Position numbers and translations under genes: made by a program | The notes under the pieces: generated by a model | Seen by the model: only the letters and a program-made list of their open reading frames with translations | What the model was told of the DNA's origin: nothing | The model's database searches: none | Part shown: piece by piece, positions 1 through 9,235 of the stretch | Layout of the letters: each line of letters begins with the position of its first letter | Position numbering within the stretch: the stretch's first letter is position 1 | Assembly: GCA_002321895.1 (NCBI GenBank) | Contig: DCMZ01000003.1 | Coordinates: forward strand, 337,070-401,069 | Source of the DNA: Bdellovibrionaceae bacterium UBA1609 | GTDB taxonomy: Bacteria > Bdellovibrionota > Bdellovibrionia > Bdellovibrionales > UBA1609 | DNA: 64,000 nucleotides | Direction of reading: 5' to 3'

Positions 1-1482
1 ATTACTGGGTTCACCCTGGCTGTCTGACTTTTCCGAATCGGACTTTTCACCCTCCGATTTCTCACTATCTGACTTTTCGCTATCTGATTTCTCAGAATCG
101 GACTTTTCACTGTCCGACTTTTCACTGTCTGACTTTTCCGAATCGGACTTTTCACTGTCCGACTTTTCCGAATCAGATTTCTCACTGTCTGACTTCTCGG
201 AATCGGACTTTTCAGAATCAGACTTCTCGCTATCTGACTTTTCACTCTCCGACTTTTCCGAATCGGACTTCTCGCTATCCGATTTCTCACTATCTGACTT
301 TTCGCTATCTGATTTCTCAGAATCAGACTTTTCACTATCGGATTTTTCGCTATCTGATTTTTCTGAATCAGACTTTTCGCTTTCTGACTTTTCACTCTCC
401 GATTTTTCCGAATCGGACTTTTCACTGTCCGACTTTTCCGAATCTGATTTTTCCGAGTCGGATTTCTCGGAATCGGACTTCTCACTGTCCGACTTTTCCG
501 ATTCAAAATCTCGCTTCATTTCCCTATTTTCTTGAGATTCGGTGTCTTTCGATTCCTGCTTTTCGTCTTTCAACAAATCATTGTTAAGTTCTGGAATGGG
601 ATCTTTATTTTTCTTAGAATCAAGATCCTTTTCCGAACTTGAATCTCTATCAGCCGGCTCGTCTCTCGACTGAGGGTCTTCATTTCTCTGTGAATTATCT
701 TTCTCGGCAGTGTCATTGGATTCTTCTGACCTATCCGAACTTTCCTCTGATTTCTCGTGATCTGACTTTTCACTCTCCGACTGTGCCGACTGGGACCTCT
801 GCTGTTGCTTCTCTTGAGAGGGCTCTCTCTCATTATTTACTGAGTCCGACTTTTCTTGGTTATGTTGTTCATCCTCTCGCCCTTCGGACTCTCTTTCGGC
901 TGCACTTCGCTCCGAATTTGAGTTTTCCTCTTCTCTAATTTCCTCGGCCTTTACTGGCTCCGGATCGACTTCCTTTTCTTCACGCAAATTTTCATATTTC
1001 TCAGGATCAAACTCCCCCATCTCCTCGGATTTTTTATCCAAATATCTGCGAAAGCTATCAATATTGTCTAGCATGGAACGGAGGGCTTCTTGTCGAATGC
1101 GATCGTCTCTACTTCCCGCATTAGCTCGTCGATGAATCTCAGCGTAAGTGGGACTCGCAGATTCTAAAAAATCATCCACTTCTCTATGCACTTGTTCGGG
1201 ATGAATTTCGCCAGCTTCAATGCGCTCATGCAAACTTACCAAGGCTTCGTATTGGGGCTCAAGTAGATCTAGCGTTCTCGAAAGATGAGCCAGGTCTTTA
1301 CTATCTTTAATCAAATCTGAAATGGGCTCTAATTCGCGATACTCATCAAAAACACTCGCCTTACCGAGATCTCTAAAAATGGACCCACAAGATTTCTTTG
1401 CCGCCCACAACGGCTGTGTTCCCGCCAAAAAGACTAAAGTAGTTACTAAAAAGGAGGCTTTGGGGACAATAGACACAAACAC
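1..1482 (-). CDS. Exported protein with long S-D/E-S-E-K repeat tail (partial, C-terminus outside window)
   Basis: The minus-strand frame is open from a GTG at 1480-1482 to the window edge (494 codons seen). The GTG shares one base with the upstream gene's TAG and has GGAGAG just upstream, so the two are probably translationally coupled; a second GTG lies two codons later. The N-terminus reads as a signal peptide ending PLWA-A, then AKKSCGSIF. Residues about 40-200 look helical and charged, about 200-325 are rich in E, S, K, D and Q, and from about 327 (positions about 20-505) the protein is an imperfect five-residue repeat, S-D/E-S-E-K. No enzymatic domain was recognised. Gene order suggests a partner of the MoxR-like ATPase upstream. 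Confidence 0.8.
   Translation of the reverse strand, partial: MFVSIVPKASFLVTTLVFLAGTQPLWAAKKSCGSIFRDLGKASVFDEYRELEPISDLIKDSKDLAHLSRTLDLLEPQYEALVSLHERIEAGEIHPEQVHREVDDFLESASPTYAEIHRRANAGSRDDRIRQEALRSMLDNIDSFRRYLDKKSEEMGEFDPEKYENLREEKEVDPEPVKAEEIREEENSNSERSAAERESEGREDEQHNQEKSDSVNNEREPSQEKQQQRSQSAQSESEKSDHEKSEESSDRSEESNDTAEKDNSQRNEDPQSRDEPADRDSSSEKDLDSKKNKDPIPELNNDLLKDEKQESKDTESQENREMKRDFESEKSDSEKSDSEKSDSEKSDSEKSDSEKSDSEKSESEKSESEKSDSEKSDSEKSDSEKSDSEKSDSEKSDSEKSDSEKSDSEKSESEKSDSEKSDSEKSDSEKSDSEKSDSEKSDSEKSDSEKSDSEKSDSEKSDSEKSDSEKSDSEKSEGEKSDSEKSDSQGEPSN
20..505 (-). repeat. 15-bp coding tandem repeat encoding S-D/E-S-E-K
   Basis: About 32 imperfect copies of a 15-bp unit (minus strand: GAA AAG TCG GAC/GAG AGT with synonymous variation). 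Copies differ mainly at third codon positions and D/E exchanges, and the frame never breaks. This indicates selection on the protein repeat rather than recent slippage alone. The encoded stretch is charged and probably disordered. Confidence 0.9.
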
Positions 1483-4349
1483 TACTCTCCGTCATCGTCC
1501 CGATTATCTTTTTCTGATTTTACCGAATACGTTTGTTCGATACTTTCAAATTTTTCTGTTCCTCCAATACGTACTATGACGTGGCCATTATCTCCATGAA
1601 CAAGAAATTCACCAATTGTACCCGTGTTCACTTCTTTTTCATCAAAGCTCTTGGCAAGATCTAGATTTCTAACCTCTTTTACCGCTTCAGATATGAAGCT
1701 GTGAGTTTTAGAAAGTTGACCAGGTAATTTTAACGAATTGTCGGAAATATTGTGTACAGTAAATATAGAGTTTTCTCCAATGGCGATAAGCTCTGAACGA
1801 CTTCGCCCAAACGTTATGTTGATCGGTCTAAAAGAAACTTCGACTTCACCCTCACGCTGGCCCACGTCGAGATTTTCTGTCAGCTTGTAAACTCTAAATT
1901 TATTAGTACTTAGCCCTAATATTAATCGACCTTGTTCGACAGAAGCAAAATTAAGAAATGGAACATCGGGTATATCTATTAATTTGTATTTTGCGGTATT
2001 TAGATTCACGAACATGACATATTTCCAATTGTTCATACCTCTTCCATAAATCATATATTCACCCGGTTTACCGGTTATTGGCTGAATTTTTATATGTTGT
2101 GAACTATTTGCTCTAAGGACAGAAAATCCACTTTTAAAAATTTCTTCTGAAGCTTTTTCCGCCGGTGCCAACTGAACCACTTTCTTGCTATTGTTGTGTG
2201 CACTCATAACTGAGATCGATAGCATTTCTGGACTGTCTTCAGCTCGAACTTTATTTACAGAGATGACCTCTCCTGTCTGGGGATTCATCGCTGTGGGGAA
2301 GTATGTATATTCTTTGCTAAAAATCTTATGACCAACTGACTCATTACTACCCTCTTCAAGGGGAATTCGGACGACTTGGTTAGAATCGACAATTACAGCC
2401 GTCTTAGTATCACTGGTTAAATACAATTTAGTGGCTTCATTTGAGGCAATTTCTAACGATCCCTCGGGATCAAACTCAATGGTTCTTTGCACCCCCTCTT
2501 TCGCACTGATCACGTATAACTTTTTGCCTTCGCTAGATAGTTGAACCAGCATATTACCCTGAACAGCCATTGGTCCTTGCACTGTCAAACTCGTCTCCTT
2601 AGCAAAAGAAACTGCTTTTCCGTCATTCAGGTAATATTCATTAAAGGACTCTTTTAGAGCTTCTACCTTAGCCTCTGCGGCAGCTATGCGTTCCTGCTCC
2701 AAACGTTCTTCTTCTTGCTTTTTGAGCTCCGCCTGACGGGCCTCTTCCATTTCTATTTCTATTTTTTCCCGTGCGGGTTGGAGAACACGCTCCATTTGAG
2801 ATTCACCCACAATCTCAGTTAAACGCTGGGTGATGATGTCGTTGTACTGGATTTGCGCAATCATTTTCCCGTCATTTTCCCAGGGAGCCGCTTCTTCGGC
2901 TCGCACCATATTCGGCAGATTTCGAACCAATGCTACGGCTAGCTGAGTGGCTGCTTCCAGCTGTTCGGATTCAGGTAACTTTTCAATTTCATCCAGGGTC
3001 TTAAGCTGTTCTTTATAAGCCATTTCAATCATAGCTGCATTGTATTGATCGAGGAGTTCATTATAGACTTTATTGAAGGTTTGATTTTCCTGAATCACCG
3101 TATTGATTTGCGAACGATCGTCGGGAACACGCGCACGATCCAACAGTTTCTGCATCTGCTGCGGGTTTCCAGGTGCTTGTAGTGTATAGTACTTACTTAA
3201 GTTTTTCACATCTTCGATTGTGATCTCTAATGGTCGATTTCCACCCTTGGCGACATAATCCATAACTACTATGGCTTGAAGAATCTTTTTAACTTTAGAT
3301 ATTGTTCTCTTAGAAAGATAAGTTGTTCGTCGATACGGAGGCTCGAGGTCAACCTTTCCTTCCATTCTTTTTTTATTGTAATCATTGACCGATTTACGCT
3401 CTAATACTTGGCCGATTTCATGAATTCTAGTGGTTAGGCCCTGTACAAAGTAGACTACATGTTCCGGAAATTCCACTTCTTTGGCTAAGGCTCTAAGAGC
3501 CTCAATTTGGTCATAGTAGATCGGGTCCGGCTTTGGCTTGCGCTCTCCACCGCGGATGAGCGAAATATCTGACTTAAGTGCGTTAAACTCTTCGGGAACA
3601 TAGGCTTTAAAAGCAAATCGATCGAGAACAGCTCTTGGCGCTTCGGGGCGGTCCATTTTTGCGGCTCGAGCAAAAACCTCACTGATATAAGTATTGGTGG
3701 CAGCCATAACAACCTCCAATTTTCCATTGAAGGTTCTAGAACCTGAGGTAAAAGAGCGCTCATTGACGGCTTCTAAAATATTTCGTTCTGATTTTGGATT
3801 GGCGTCAAAAATCTCATCTATAAAAACCGATTTGTAATACAGCATTCCCTCTTTCCATAAGCGATCATAACGGCCTTCTTCAAGCATCACCTTAGGGTCA
3901 TTCGGCCCATGCGTGTCTTGAGTGGTCGCATCAGGAGTCATTTGAATTTTCCAAAATGAATTTTTTCCCGTACCTCGCTCTAAAATATTAGGAAGTACTG
4001 TTCTAGATATTAAAGACTTTGCTGTACCGGCAGGACCTAGAAGTAAAACATGCTCTCGAGTGGCAAAGGAAAGAAAAATAAGATCTCGCAAAAACTCTCG
4101 TTCTAAAAGGGACCCAGTGGATTCATTTAGGAATTCGTAAACCTGTTTGGCTGCCTTTACTTTTTCATCCTGCCTTGAGTAAGTGGGCTCCTTCGATTTT
4201 GTTGATCCCGGTTCTCTGGCAATGGGATTTTCAATGAACTCTTTAATGGTGTCGTAGGTTTTTTCACCGAAGAGATCTTTGCATTCCTTCGATTGCGCAA
4301 TTGGAGTGATAAATAGAGTCATAGTTAAAAAGACTATGAACTTTTGCAT
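1482..4349 (-). CDS. MoxR-like AAA+ ATPase with N-terminal signal-like segment and C-terminal beta-propeller-like region
   Basis: 955 aa from the ATG at 4347-4349, preceded by AGGGGA; an upstream in-frame start would add 20 residues that mask the signal peptide. Residues 1-20 are a typical Sec signal (hydrophobic FIVFLTMTLFITPIA), followed by KECKDLFG. The MoxR-type AAA+ core has Walker A GPAGTAKS (105-112), Walker B VFIDEI (175-180) and sensor AATNT (216-220). A coiled-coil-rich stretch lies near 520-600, and 600-955 is beta-rich and resembles a propeller by eye. MoxR ATPases are usually cytoplasmic chaperones working with von Willebrand A proteins, so an export-type N-terminus is odd; it could instead anchor the protein. 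The next gene overlaps it by one base. Confidence 0.85.
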   Translation of the reverse strand: MQKFIVFLTMTLFITPIAQSKECKDLFGEKTYDTIKEFIENPIAREPGSTKSKEPTYSRQDEKVKAAKQVYEFLNESTGSLLEREFLRDLIFLSFATREHVLLLGPAGTAKSLISRTVLPNILERGTGKNSFWKIQMTPDATTQDTHGPNDPKVMLEEGRYDRLWKEGMLYYKSVFIDEIFDANPKSERNILEAVNERSFTSGSRTFNGKLEVVMAATNTYISEVFARAAKMDRPEAPRAVLDRFAFKAYVPEEFNALKSDISLIRGGERKPKPDPIYYDQIEALRALAKEVEFPEHVVYFVQGLTTRIHEIGQVLERKSVNDYNKKRMEGKVDLEPPYRRTTYLSKRTISKVKKILQAIVVMDYVAKGGNRPLEITIEDVKNLSKYYTLQAPGNPQQMQKLLDRARVPDDRSQINTVIQENQTFNKVYNELLDQYNAAMIEMAYKEQLKTLDEIEKLPESEQLEAATQLAVALVRNLPNMVRAEEAAPWENDGKMIAQIQYNDIITQRLTEIVGESQMERVLQPAREKIEIEMEEARQAELKKQEEERLEQERIAAAEAKVEALKESFNEYYLNDGKAVSFAKETSLTVQGPMAVQGNMLVQLSSEGKKLYVISAKEGVQRTIEFDPEGSLEIASNEATKLYLTSDTKTAVIVDSNQVVRIPLEEGSNESVGHKIFSKEYTYFPTAMNPQTGEVISVNKVRAEDSPEMLSISVMSAHNNSKKVVQLAPAEKASEEIFKSGFSVLRANSSQHIKIQPITGKPGEYMIYGRGMNNWKYVMFVNLNTAKYKLIDIPDVPFLNFASVEQGRLILGLSTNKFRVYKLTENLDVGQREGEVEVSFRPINITFGRSRSELIAIGENSIFTVHNISDNSLKLPGQLSKTHSFISEAVKEVRNLDLAKSFDEKEVNTGTIGEFLVHGDNGHVIVRIGGTEKFESIEQTYSVKSEKDNRDDDGE

Positions 4350-4625
4350 GACGTTCCCCTTTGAACAAAAACTTCCCATTTCCACTTGTAATGACTCCTT
4401 GGACAGCATTGCTCTTATATATGGTTACAATTTGAGCTGAACCCATCTGTAAAACGTGAAAAAATTAAACGCCATTTCCAATCCAGAGCTTGAAATTTAA
4501 ACAATTGATGCAGGGAGTAATCTTCACAAATCGGATTACATAAATCATATCAACGGGATGTACCTGGATTGGAGTTGTTTGCGTATAGAGACAATGATGT
4601 AATCTGGTGAGAGGAAGGCTTATAG

Positions 4626-5507
4626 ATGGCACAAAAAATTTTAGACTCAATTAGTAATCGTTACATTCGTGATATCCACGATAAAAATCGCCTCTCTGGA
4701 TTTGTCATAGAAAAGGACTACCAACTTTTGTTTCTTAGGGAGCTCTCCCCAGAATCCGATGACATCGAATTTAATTTGCACTGCTTTCTTTTTAAGGACG
4801 ACAAAACCTATCTCTATAATTCCGATCAAAATGACTTTGTTCAGGCCAATAAAAATACCGTTGTGGTGGAAGTGTTTAGCTCCCTGTTTTCCAATAGCCG
4901 AGTGATCATTCAAGAATTCAGTCAACACATCGAAAATCTAGAGGACAGCTTATTTACCCGGAGTTTCCCGCAACACTTTATGGATATGTGGTTTGATCTA
5001 CGAAACGAGCTCTCCAAAATAGACCGGTACAATTTGCGACTCATTGAAGTGATCCAAGATTTCCACAATCAAACTATGAACACTAAAAGGCTGACTCACT
5101 CGCAATATTTAGATGTCACATCCAACATAAACTTCATTCAATCTAAAATTAAAGATGAACTGGCACGCTTGGATATGCTCCACCACTACTACCTCTCTAT
5201 TAAAGGGGATCGCCTTAACAAAAGTATTTACCTGTTAACGGTCATCTCGGGACTCTTTTTGCCTCTTAATCTTATCGTTGGTTTTTTTGGAATGAACACC
5301 GAGGGCTTACTTTTTAAGGACAATCCCGAAGGCACCATGTATGTGATTTACACATTGCTAGGCCTCGTAGGTGTAATGTTATTTTCTATTCCTATTTTTC
5401 AACTGTTCGACCGTTTGGTGCTCAGATATTTTTTAGGGAAATTTGATTTGTACAAAAAGCTAAACAGCAAGGTTGATAGTTTATCTAAAACTTTCAAGGT
5501 GGAGTAG
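4626..5507 (+). CDS. CorA-family divalent cation channel
   Basis: 293 aa, ATG preceded by GAGGAAGG. CorA proteins form pentameric inner-membrane Mg2+/Co2+ channels: an N-terminal cytoplasmic domain, a long stalk helix, and two C-terminal transmembrane helices joined by a GMN loop. Here the sequence GFFGMN-TEG ends the first hydrophobic segment (around residue 220) and a second follows, then a basic tail. The protein is slightly shorter than typical CorA (about 316 aa). It stands alone between a divergent ATPase gene and a convergent protease gene. The GMN motif makes the family call firm; the transported ion is not shown by sequence. Confidence 0.9.
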   Translation: MAQKILDSISNRYIRDIHDKNRLSGFVIEKDYQLLFLRELSPESDDIEFNLHCFLFKDDKTYLYNSDQNDFVQANKNTVVVEVFSSLFSNSRVIIQEFSQHIENLEDSLFTRSFPQHFMDMWFDLRNELSKIDRYNLRLIEVIQDFHNQTMNTKRLTHSQYLDVTSNINFIQSKIKDELARLDMLHHYYLSIKGDRLNKSIYLLTVISGLFLPLNLIVGFFGMNTEGLLFKDNPEGTMYVIYTLLGLVGVMLFSIPIFQLFDRLVLRYFLGKFDLYKKLNSKVDSLSKTFKVE

Positions 5508-5514
5508 TTAAGCT

Positions 5515-6135
5515 TTAGAGGTAATTAAAGCCAAAAACGGATGCGATATAAAAACCTAAGTTAAAACCAAAGTGAACATTTATGGCTGACAACAGTCCAC
5601 CGCTTGTTTCTTTGGCTCGAGCGCAGAACATCCCCAAAGCAAACGTATAAAAGGTTTGATAGTAAACAAAATCATAATACGGTTCGGGCACATAGGTGAT
5701 GGCTATCCCGTGAGACAAGGCAAATAGAGCTCCCGACAATACCACTACGCCGCCCTTTACGGGCAAAAGATTCACTAAAGCTGTTTGCAGCGCCCCTCTA
5801 AACACCAACTCCTCCAATAGGGGCGCTAAGATTAAAAGTAAGAAGGCTGTTTCCGCACCGGACATATCAAACGGCACTTGAATGCCTTGCTGCTTGGCAA
5901 AGACATGAACAATGAAGCCTGAGACAAATGCCACATTCAGTGGAGCCACGTCCCGTCGGGTCAGGCGACCCAATGATTTTACTCTTAACAAATAAAATGC
6001 TGACAAAACAAATGCGAACTCAAAAGCATATCCCCAATAGGGAGAGATCAAGATCCAATAGGAATTCAAGCCCCAACGGATCAGTCCGTAAAACAATAAA
6101 ATACCAATGGAGATGATTTTTAAAGATAAAGACAT
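5515..6135 (-). CDS. CPBP-family intramembrane metalloprotease
   Basis: 206 aa, strongly hydrophobic with about six membrane segments. It carries the three CPBP (CAAX protease and bacteriocin-processing, Abi) motifs: EELVFRG, then ALSHG with its conserved His, and HFGFN near the C-terminus, which together form the metal site in the membrane. Bacterial members cleave or modify membrane-embedded substrates and are linked to bacteriocin self-immunity or protein maturation; the substrate cannot be read here. Its stop is 8 bases from the convergent CorA gene. Confidence 0.85.
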   Translation of the reverse strand: MSLSLKIISIGILLFYGLIRWGLNSYWILISPYWGYAFEFAFVLSAFYLLRVKSLGRLTRRDVAPLNVAFVSGFIVHVFAKQQGIQVPFDMSGAETAFLLLILAPLLEELVFRGALQTALVNLLPVKGGVVVLSGALFALSHGIAITYVPEPYYDFVYYQTFYTFALGMFCARAKETSGGLLSAINVHFGFNLGFYIASVFGFNYL

Positions 6136-6166
6136 AAAAAAATGGTCGCACGAGCGGCGACCATTT
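6135..6166 (-). terminator. Rho-independent terminator
   Basis: AAATGGTCGC (6140-6149) and GCGACCATTT (6157-6166) form a 10-bp perfect stem with a 7-base loop. On the minus strand it is followed by a T-run, 24 bases after the stop of the lipoprotein gene that ends at 6190. The T-run touches the start codon of the downstream protease gene, so that gene is probably expressed by readthrough or from its own promoter. Confidence 0.85.
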
Positions 6167-6189
6167 GAAAGTTGATTTTAATCCAAAAT

Positions 6190-7515
6190 TTAGTTTCTGG
6201 ATAAGCTATCGTCGTAACGACCCGTCACTTTCACTTCTCCATCAATGATTCGGAAAACCTCATAGGTTAACCCTTCACCTTGAGGAACATTGTACACTCC
6301 GTATACCGACTCACCTTTGTACAGAGTCACACGGATATTTGAGTTGCCGAGAGCTCTCCTATTATTACGATTATTGTAATTATCTACGTAAAATATATAG
6401 GTACCCTGTTTTACCTCGTGAATAGTAGTGGTTTCGGGACCTACCCAAAATCGCTCATCGATATCCAAATAAGAGCCATGGTAGTCGGTCCTTACAAGAG
6501 TATAGTTCAAAGGACGTGAAACTCCGGGAATTTTTAAATAGGAATCTACATCACTTACGGCATTAGCCTTTTCATCAGTCCAAGCTAAAGTCACCCGAAA
6601 AGAACCTTCAGCAACCGGCTCGGACATAGAAAGGTTTTCGCTGGACTCTTGCCCACGACTCACACTTACAAGCTGGTTAGTCATGTTGATGTAACCCTCA
6701 CGACGGATATCTACGTAGTAGCTCCCCGGCAACAAATAAGGTGACTGATAGGCACCGTCAGAGTTTGTTGTCGTCTCAAAAAAGTAGTCCGTACTTTCTG
6801 GACGTCTTTTAAATCCCACGAACGCATTACTTACAGCATTTCCAGATACCGAGTCACGAGCAATACCTCGCACTCGTCCACCTTCGCTAAATCCGGAAAC
6901 CACAGGATTTACGTCTTCTGAAACGTACTGAACCTCATTGTGGGGGTTGATATCCCGTTGAGTCACACCAGAAGGCAATTCATCAAAGTGCAAAGTGGCC
7001 AATTGCATGACCGAATTGTATTGACCAATAATTAGGTCTCTAATTCCAGAAAGCGTGCTGAGTTTGTCGCTGGTGGACTTTGCTGTTTTTTGATAGTCCT
7101 CTCGAAACTCTTCTTTTATAGCAATGTCAGAAACTTGAATCATTGCATCCACGTTTTTAGTGGAAGACTGAGTTTCCAATCGCCCCACGATCATAAGCGC
7201 CGAAGTAACATACTCATCCAACCTCTTCATGTCTTCGGAAAACTGGTTGGCATTGGCGTAAGAAGTAATGTTTAACTGAATTTCTCGAGATTTTTTTCTT
7301 ACTTTTAGAGCAGCAACATCCAATTGTTGGATCAACTGATTGGTTGAGTGAATGTCTTCGTTGGAAGCCGTCGACTGCTCGACAAGAGAGTTATATTTAT
7401 CCACTAAATTGTTATATTTCTTGCGCGACACACCACTGTCATTGAGGGTACAACCCGCCATCAATGCCATGATTCCGCCCAAAGCTATAGCCTTGTAGCT
7501 ATTACTTAATTTCAT
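6190..7515 (-). CDS. Lipoprotein with carboxypeptidase regulatory-like domain
   Basis: 441 aa. A signal peptide ends in the lipobox MAGC (Cys 22), so the mature protein should be lipidated. Residues about 30-200 are helical. Around 215-295 lies a carboxypeptidase-regulatory/CNA-B-like beta-sandwich (GRVRGIARDSVSGNAVSNA ... NSDGAYQSPYLLPGSY), a fold common in envelope and surface proteins. The C-terminal 150 residues contain a second beta-rich part with WTDEKANAVSDVDSY, which resembles domains that often end secreted proteases. No catalytic motif was found. A clear terminator follows. Likely a cell-envelope structural or binding protein. Confidence 0.75.
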   Translation of the reverse strand: MKLSNSYKAIALGGIMALMAGCTLNDSGVSRKKYNNLVDKYNSLVEQSTASNEDIHSTNQLIQQLDVAALKVRKKSREIQLNITSYANANQFSEDMKRLDEYVTSALMIVGRLETQSSTKNVDAMIQVSDIAIKEEFREDYQKTAKSTSDKLSTLSGIRDLIIGQYNSVMQLATLHFDELPSGVTQRDINPHNEVQYVSEDVNPVVSGFSEGGRVRGIARDSVSGNAVSNAFVGFKRRPESTDYFFETTTNSDGAYQSPYLLPGSYYVDIRREGYINMTNQLVSVSRGQESSENLSMSEPVAEGSFRVTLAWTDEKANAVSDVDSYLKIPGVSRPLNYTLVRTDYHGSYLDIDERFWVGPETTTIHEVKQGTYIFYVDNYNNRNNRRALGNSNIRVTLYKGESVYGVYNVPQGEGLTYEVFRIIDGEVKVTGRYDDSLSRN

Positions 7516-7764
7516 AGTTCACTCCCAGTGAATCGTTATTTGGGGTAGGTAAAGCAAGGGACATACCACAATCGTTACTTTTCTATTTTCATAAACGCCC
7601 TTAAATAGGTGGGTATCCGGCACCTCGATAAATCTATGGGTTGAACACATGGAATTTATTCACAGACTGATTACTAGTTGGCACCCCACAGAACAGGCCC
7701 CCAAGGAGAGTGTAATTTCTGCCCCTTTTCTTCATTTTGGCACCTCATTCTCCGATAAGTCCGT

Positions 7765-8247
7765 ATGATTATGAAACAAATAGCATACAGTTTAATTTTC
7801 TCAGCCACTGTTATAAGCTCAACCACAGTCCAAGCCAAATCTAAGGAGTTTTTACCCTCCTTTAGACAACTTTCTGAGGTCGCTCCAGAAACGAGAAAAC
7901 AGTATCTAGAAAAACTGCACCTCCTTATTAAAAAGGAGTCGTTTTCATTTTTTGACGAAATCGTAATTTCCACAAATAAGAAGTTTTATCGTAAATGTTT
8001 TGATGGACTCTATGGAAATCAGTCCTGGACTAGGGATAGTCATCTACGAGATCGTAAAGCTTGCAAACAAAACATAGACCAAGCTTCCCTATTTTTTGCC
8101 AATCCGGAGAACAGAATTTACTGGCAAAGATTTGCAGTTAAAATGCGGCTCGTATGTTTTAAGAGTAAAAGTTGTGATCAATTTCTGAGTCAGCATAAAA
8201 AAATTGAAACCGCTCTAAAAGCTCCCCATTGGGTGGTGAAAAAATGA
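7765..8247 (+). CDS. Exported protein of unknown function
   Basis: 160 aa starting MIMKQ; either Met could start it, and the ribosome site is weak. A signal peptide ends near TTVQA-K. The mature part is basic and has four Cys (about residues 73-75, 92, 131 and 136), which could form two disulfides in the periplasm. No family was recognised. Its stop overlaps the next gene's start in an ATGA arrangement, so the two are co-translated and probably work together. Confidence 0.65.
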   Translation: MIMKQIAYSLIFSATVISSTTVQAKSKEFLPSFRQLSEVAPETRKQYLEKLHLLIKKESFSFFDEIVISTNKKFYRKCFDGLYGNQSWTRDSHLRDRKACKQNIDQASLFFANPENRIYWQRFAVKMRLVCFKSKSCDQFLSQHKKIETALKAPHWVVKK

Positions 8248-9227
8248 AATGTTTCATACTCGTTGTCTGCATGATTATATACTCCCCAGTGAGCTCTATG
8301 GGCGATTGCGGTTTTTCCTCTCAGGGAAATCAATTGGAATCTGCAAACATTGGTGGTGGAACCCTATACACACTCTTTTCAACCCATCTTATGAATCAAA
8401 GCGAAGTCGTTCTCAACGCGATAAGCGGAGGACCTACCCAGATGCTAGAAAATTTTGAGGACATTCTCAACGATCCCGAACATAAAGCGACTATAAAAAA
8501 CGAACAGCGAAAAACTCAGCAGATCACCCATTTAGTGAGACAAAAAAAAATCTCTTGGATCGGGGTCGAAGTTTCTCCCCTAGAACTGGAAAAAGGCTTG
8601 AAATGGGAAGAACTTGTTGAGGACTATAACGGAATGAAGAGTCTATTAAGTGAATACATCACCGATTCCAATAAGATGGATAAAATTTTAAGTCTAATGT
8701 ATCCCCCCTACGTCGTTGCATGGGCTAAGAATCCTAAGGCTTTTGACTCAATAAAAATTGTTCCCATTGACGATGATGCTGCAAAAACGGAAAGCTCTCG
8801 TCTTGTTGGAGAGATGGACAGAGCTCGTTCTGAACTCATTGAACTTGGAATGAAAAAGCGACTACTCACTCCTGAACAATTTTTTGCAATTGATGAATTG
8901 CGGCTAAAAGCAATGAGTGAAGTGCGAAGAATCACTCCCGAAGAAACTCGCCAGACCACCTCACAGTTTGATAATGACGAAGTTAAAAACGTCATTGAAA
9001 AACTGTTTTCAAAATGGAATGAATTTTATAAAAATTCAGAAATTAGAGACGCCACCATGGCTCGATCCGTCTTAAATCAATCTGGAGATGGACTCGTTGT
9101 TTTAGGCAGCGCTCATGGAAGAGGGGTAGTAAACCATCTCAATTCCTATTGCCAAGGGAATTCGAGTTCACCGAATGAAACGGCTCCAGCATCTGGTAAC
9201 TCCAAAACTCAGTCCTCGGATAGGTAA
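8244..9227 (+). CDS. Exported protein, possible TraB/ChaN (TIKI)-like fold
   Basis: 327 aa from the ATG at 8244, which overlaps the preceding stop (ATGA); a GTG five codons upstream is less likely because MKCFILVVCMII then begins a good signal peptide. Two patches recall the TraB/ChaN/TIKI superfamily: WIGVEVSP, where a conserved Glu sits after a beta strand, and near the C-terminus VVLGSAHGRGVVNHL, like the closing GxxH motif. The first TIKI motif (GxxH near the N-terminus) may be TLFSTHL. This is a weak assignment by eye. The C-terminal 25 residues are low-complexity S/N/T. Confidence 0.6.
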   Translation: MKCFILVVCMIIYSPVSSMGDCGFSSQGNQLESANIGGGTLYTLFSTHLMNQSEVVLNAISGGPTQMLENFEDILNDPEHKATIKNEQRKTQQITHLVRQKKISWIGVEVSPLELEKGLKWEELVEDYNGMKSLLSEYITDSNKMDKILSLMYPPYVVAWAKNPKAFDSIKIVPIDDDAAKTESSRLVGEMDRARSELIELGMKKRLLTPEQFFAIDELRLKAMSEVRRITPEETRQTTSQFDNDEVKNVIEKLFSKWNEFYKNSEIRDATMARSVLNQSGDGLVVLGSAHGRGVVNHLNSYCQGNSSSPNETAPASGNSKTQSSDR

Positions 9228-9235
9228 TCTTTAGG

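Noticed and set aside
1..505. Regular repeats that might look like a CRISPR array
   Set aside because: The period is 15 bases with no spacers, and the frame is open throughout on the minus strand; it is a coding repeat.
639..938. Plus-strand open frame opposite the charged region
   Set aside because: It is the antisense shadow of the minus-strand exported protein, with no ribosome site and no recognisable composition.
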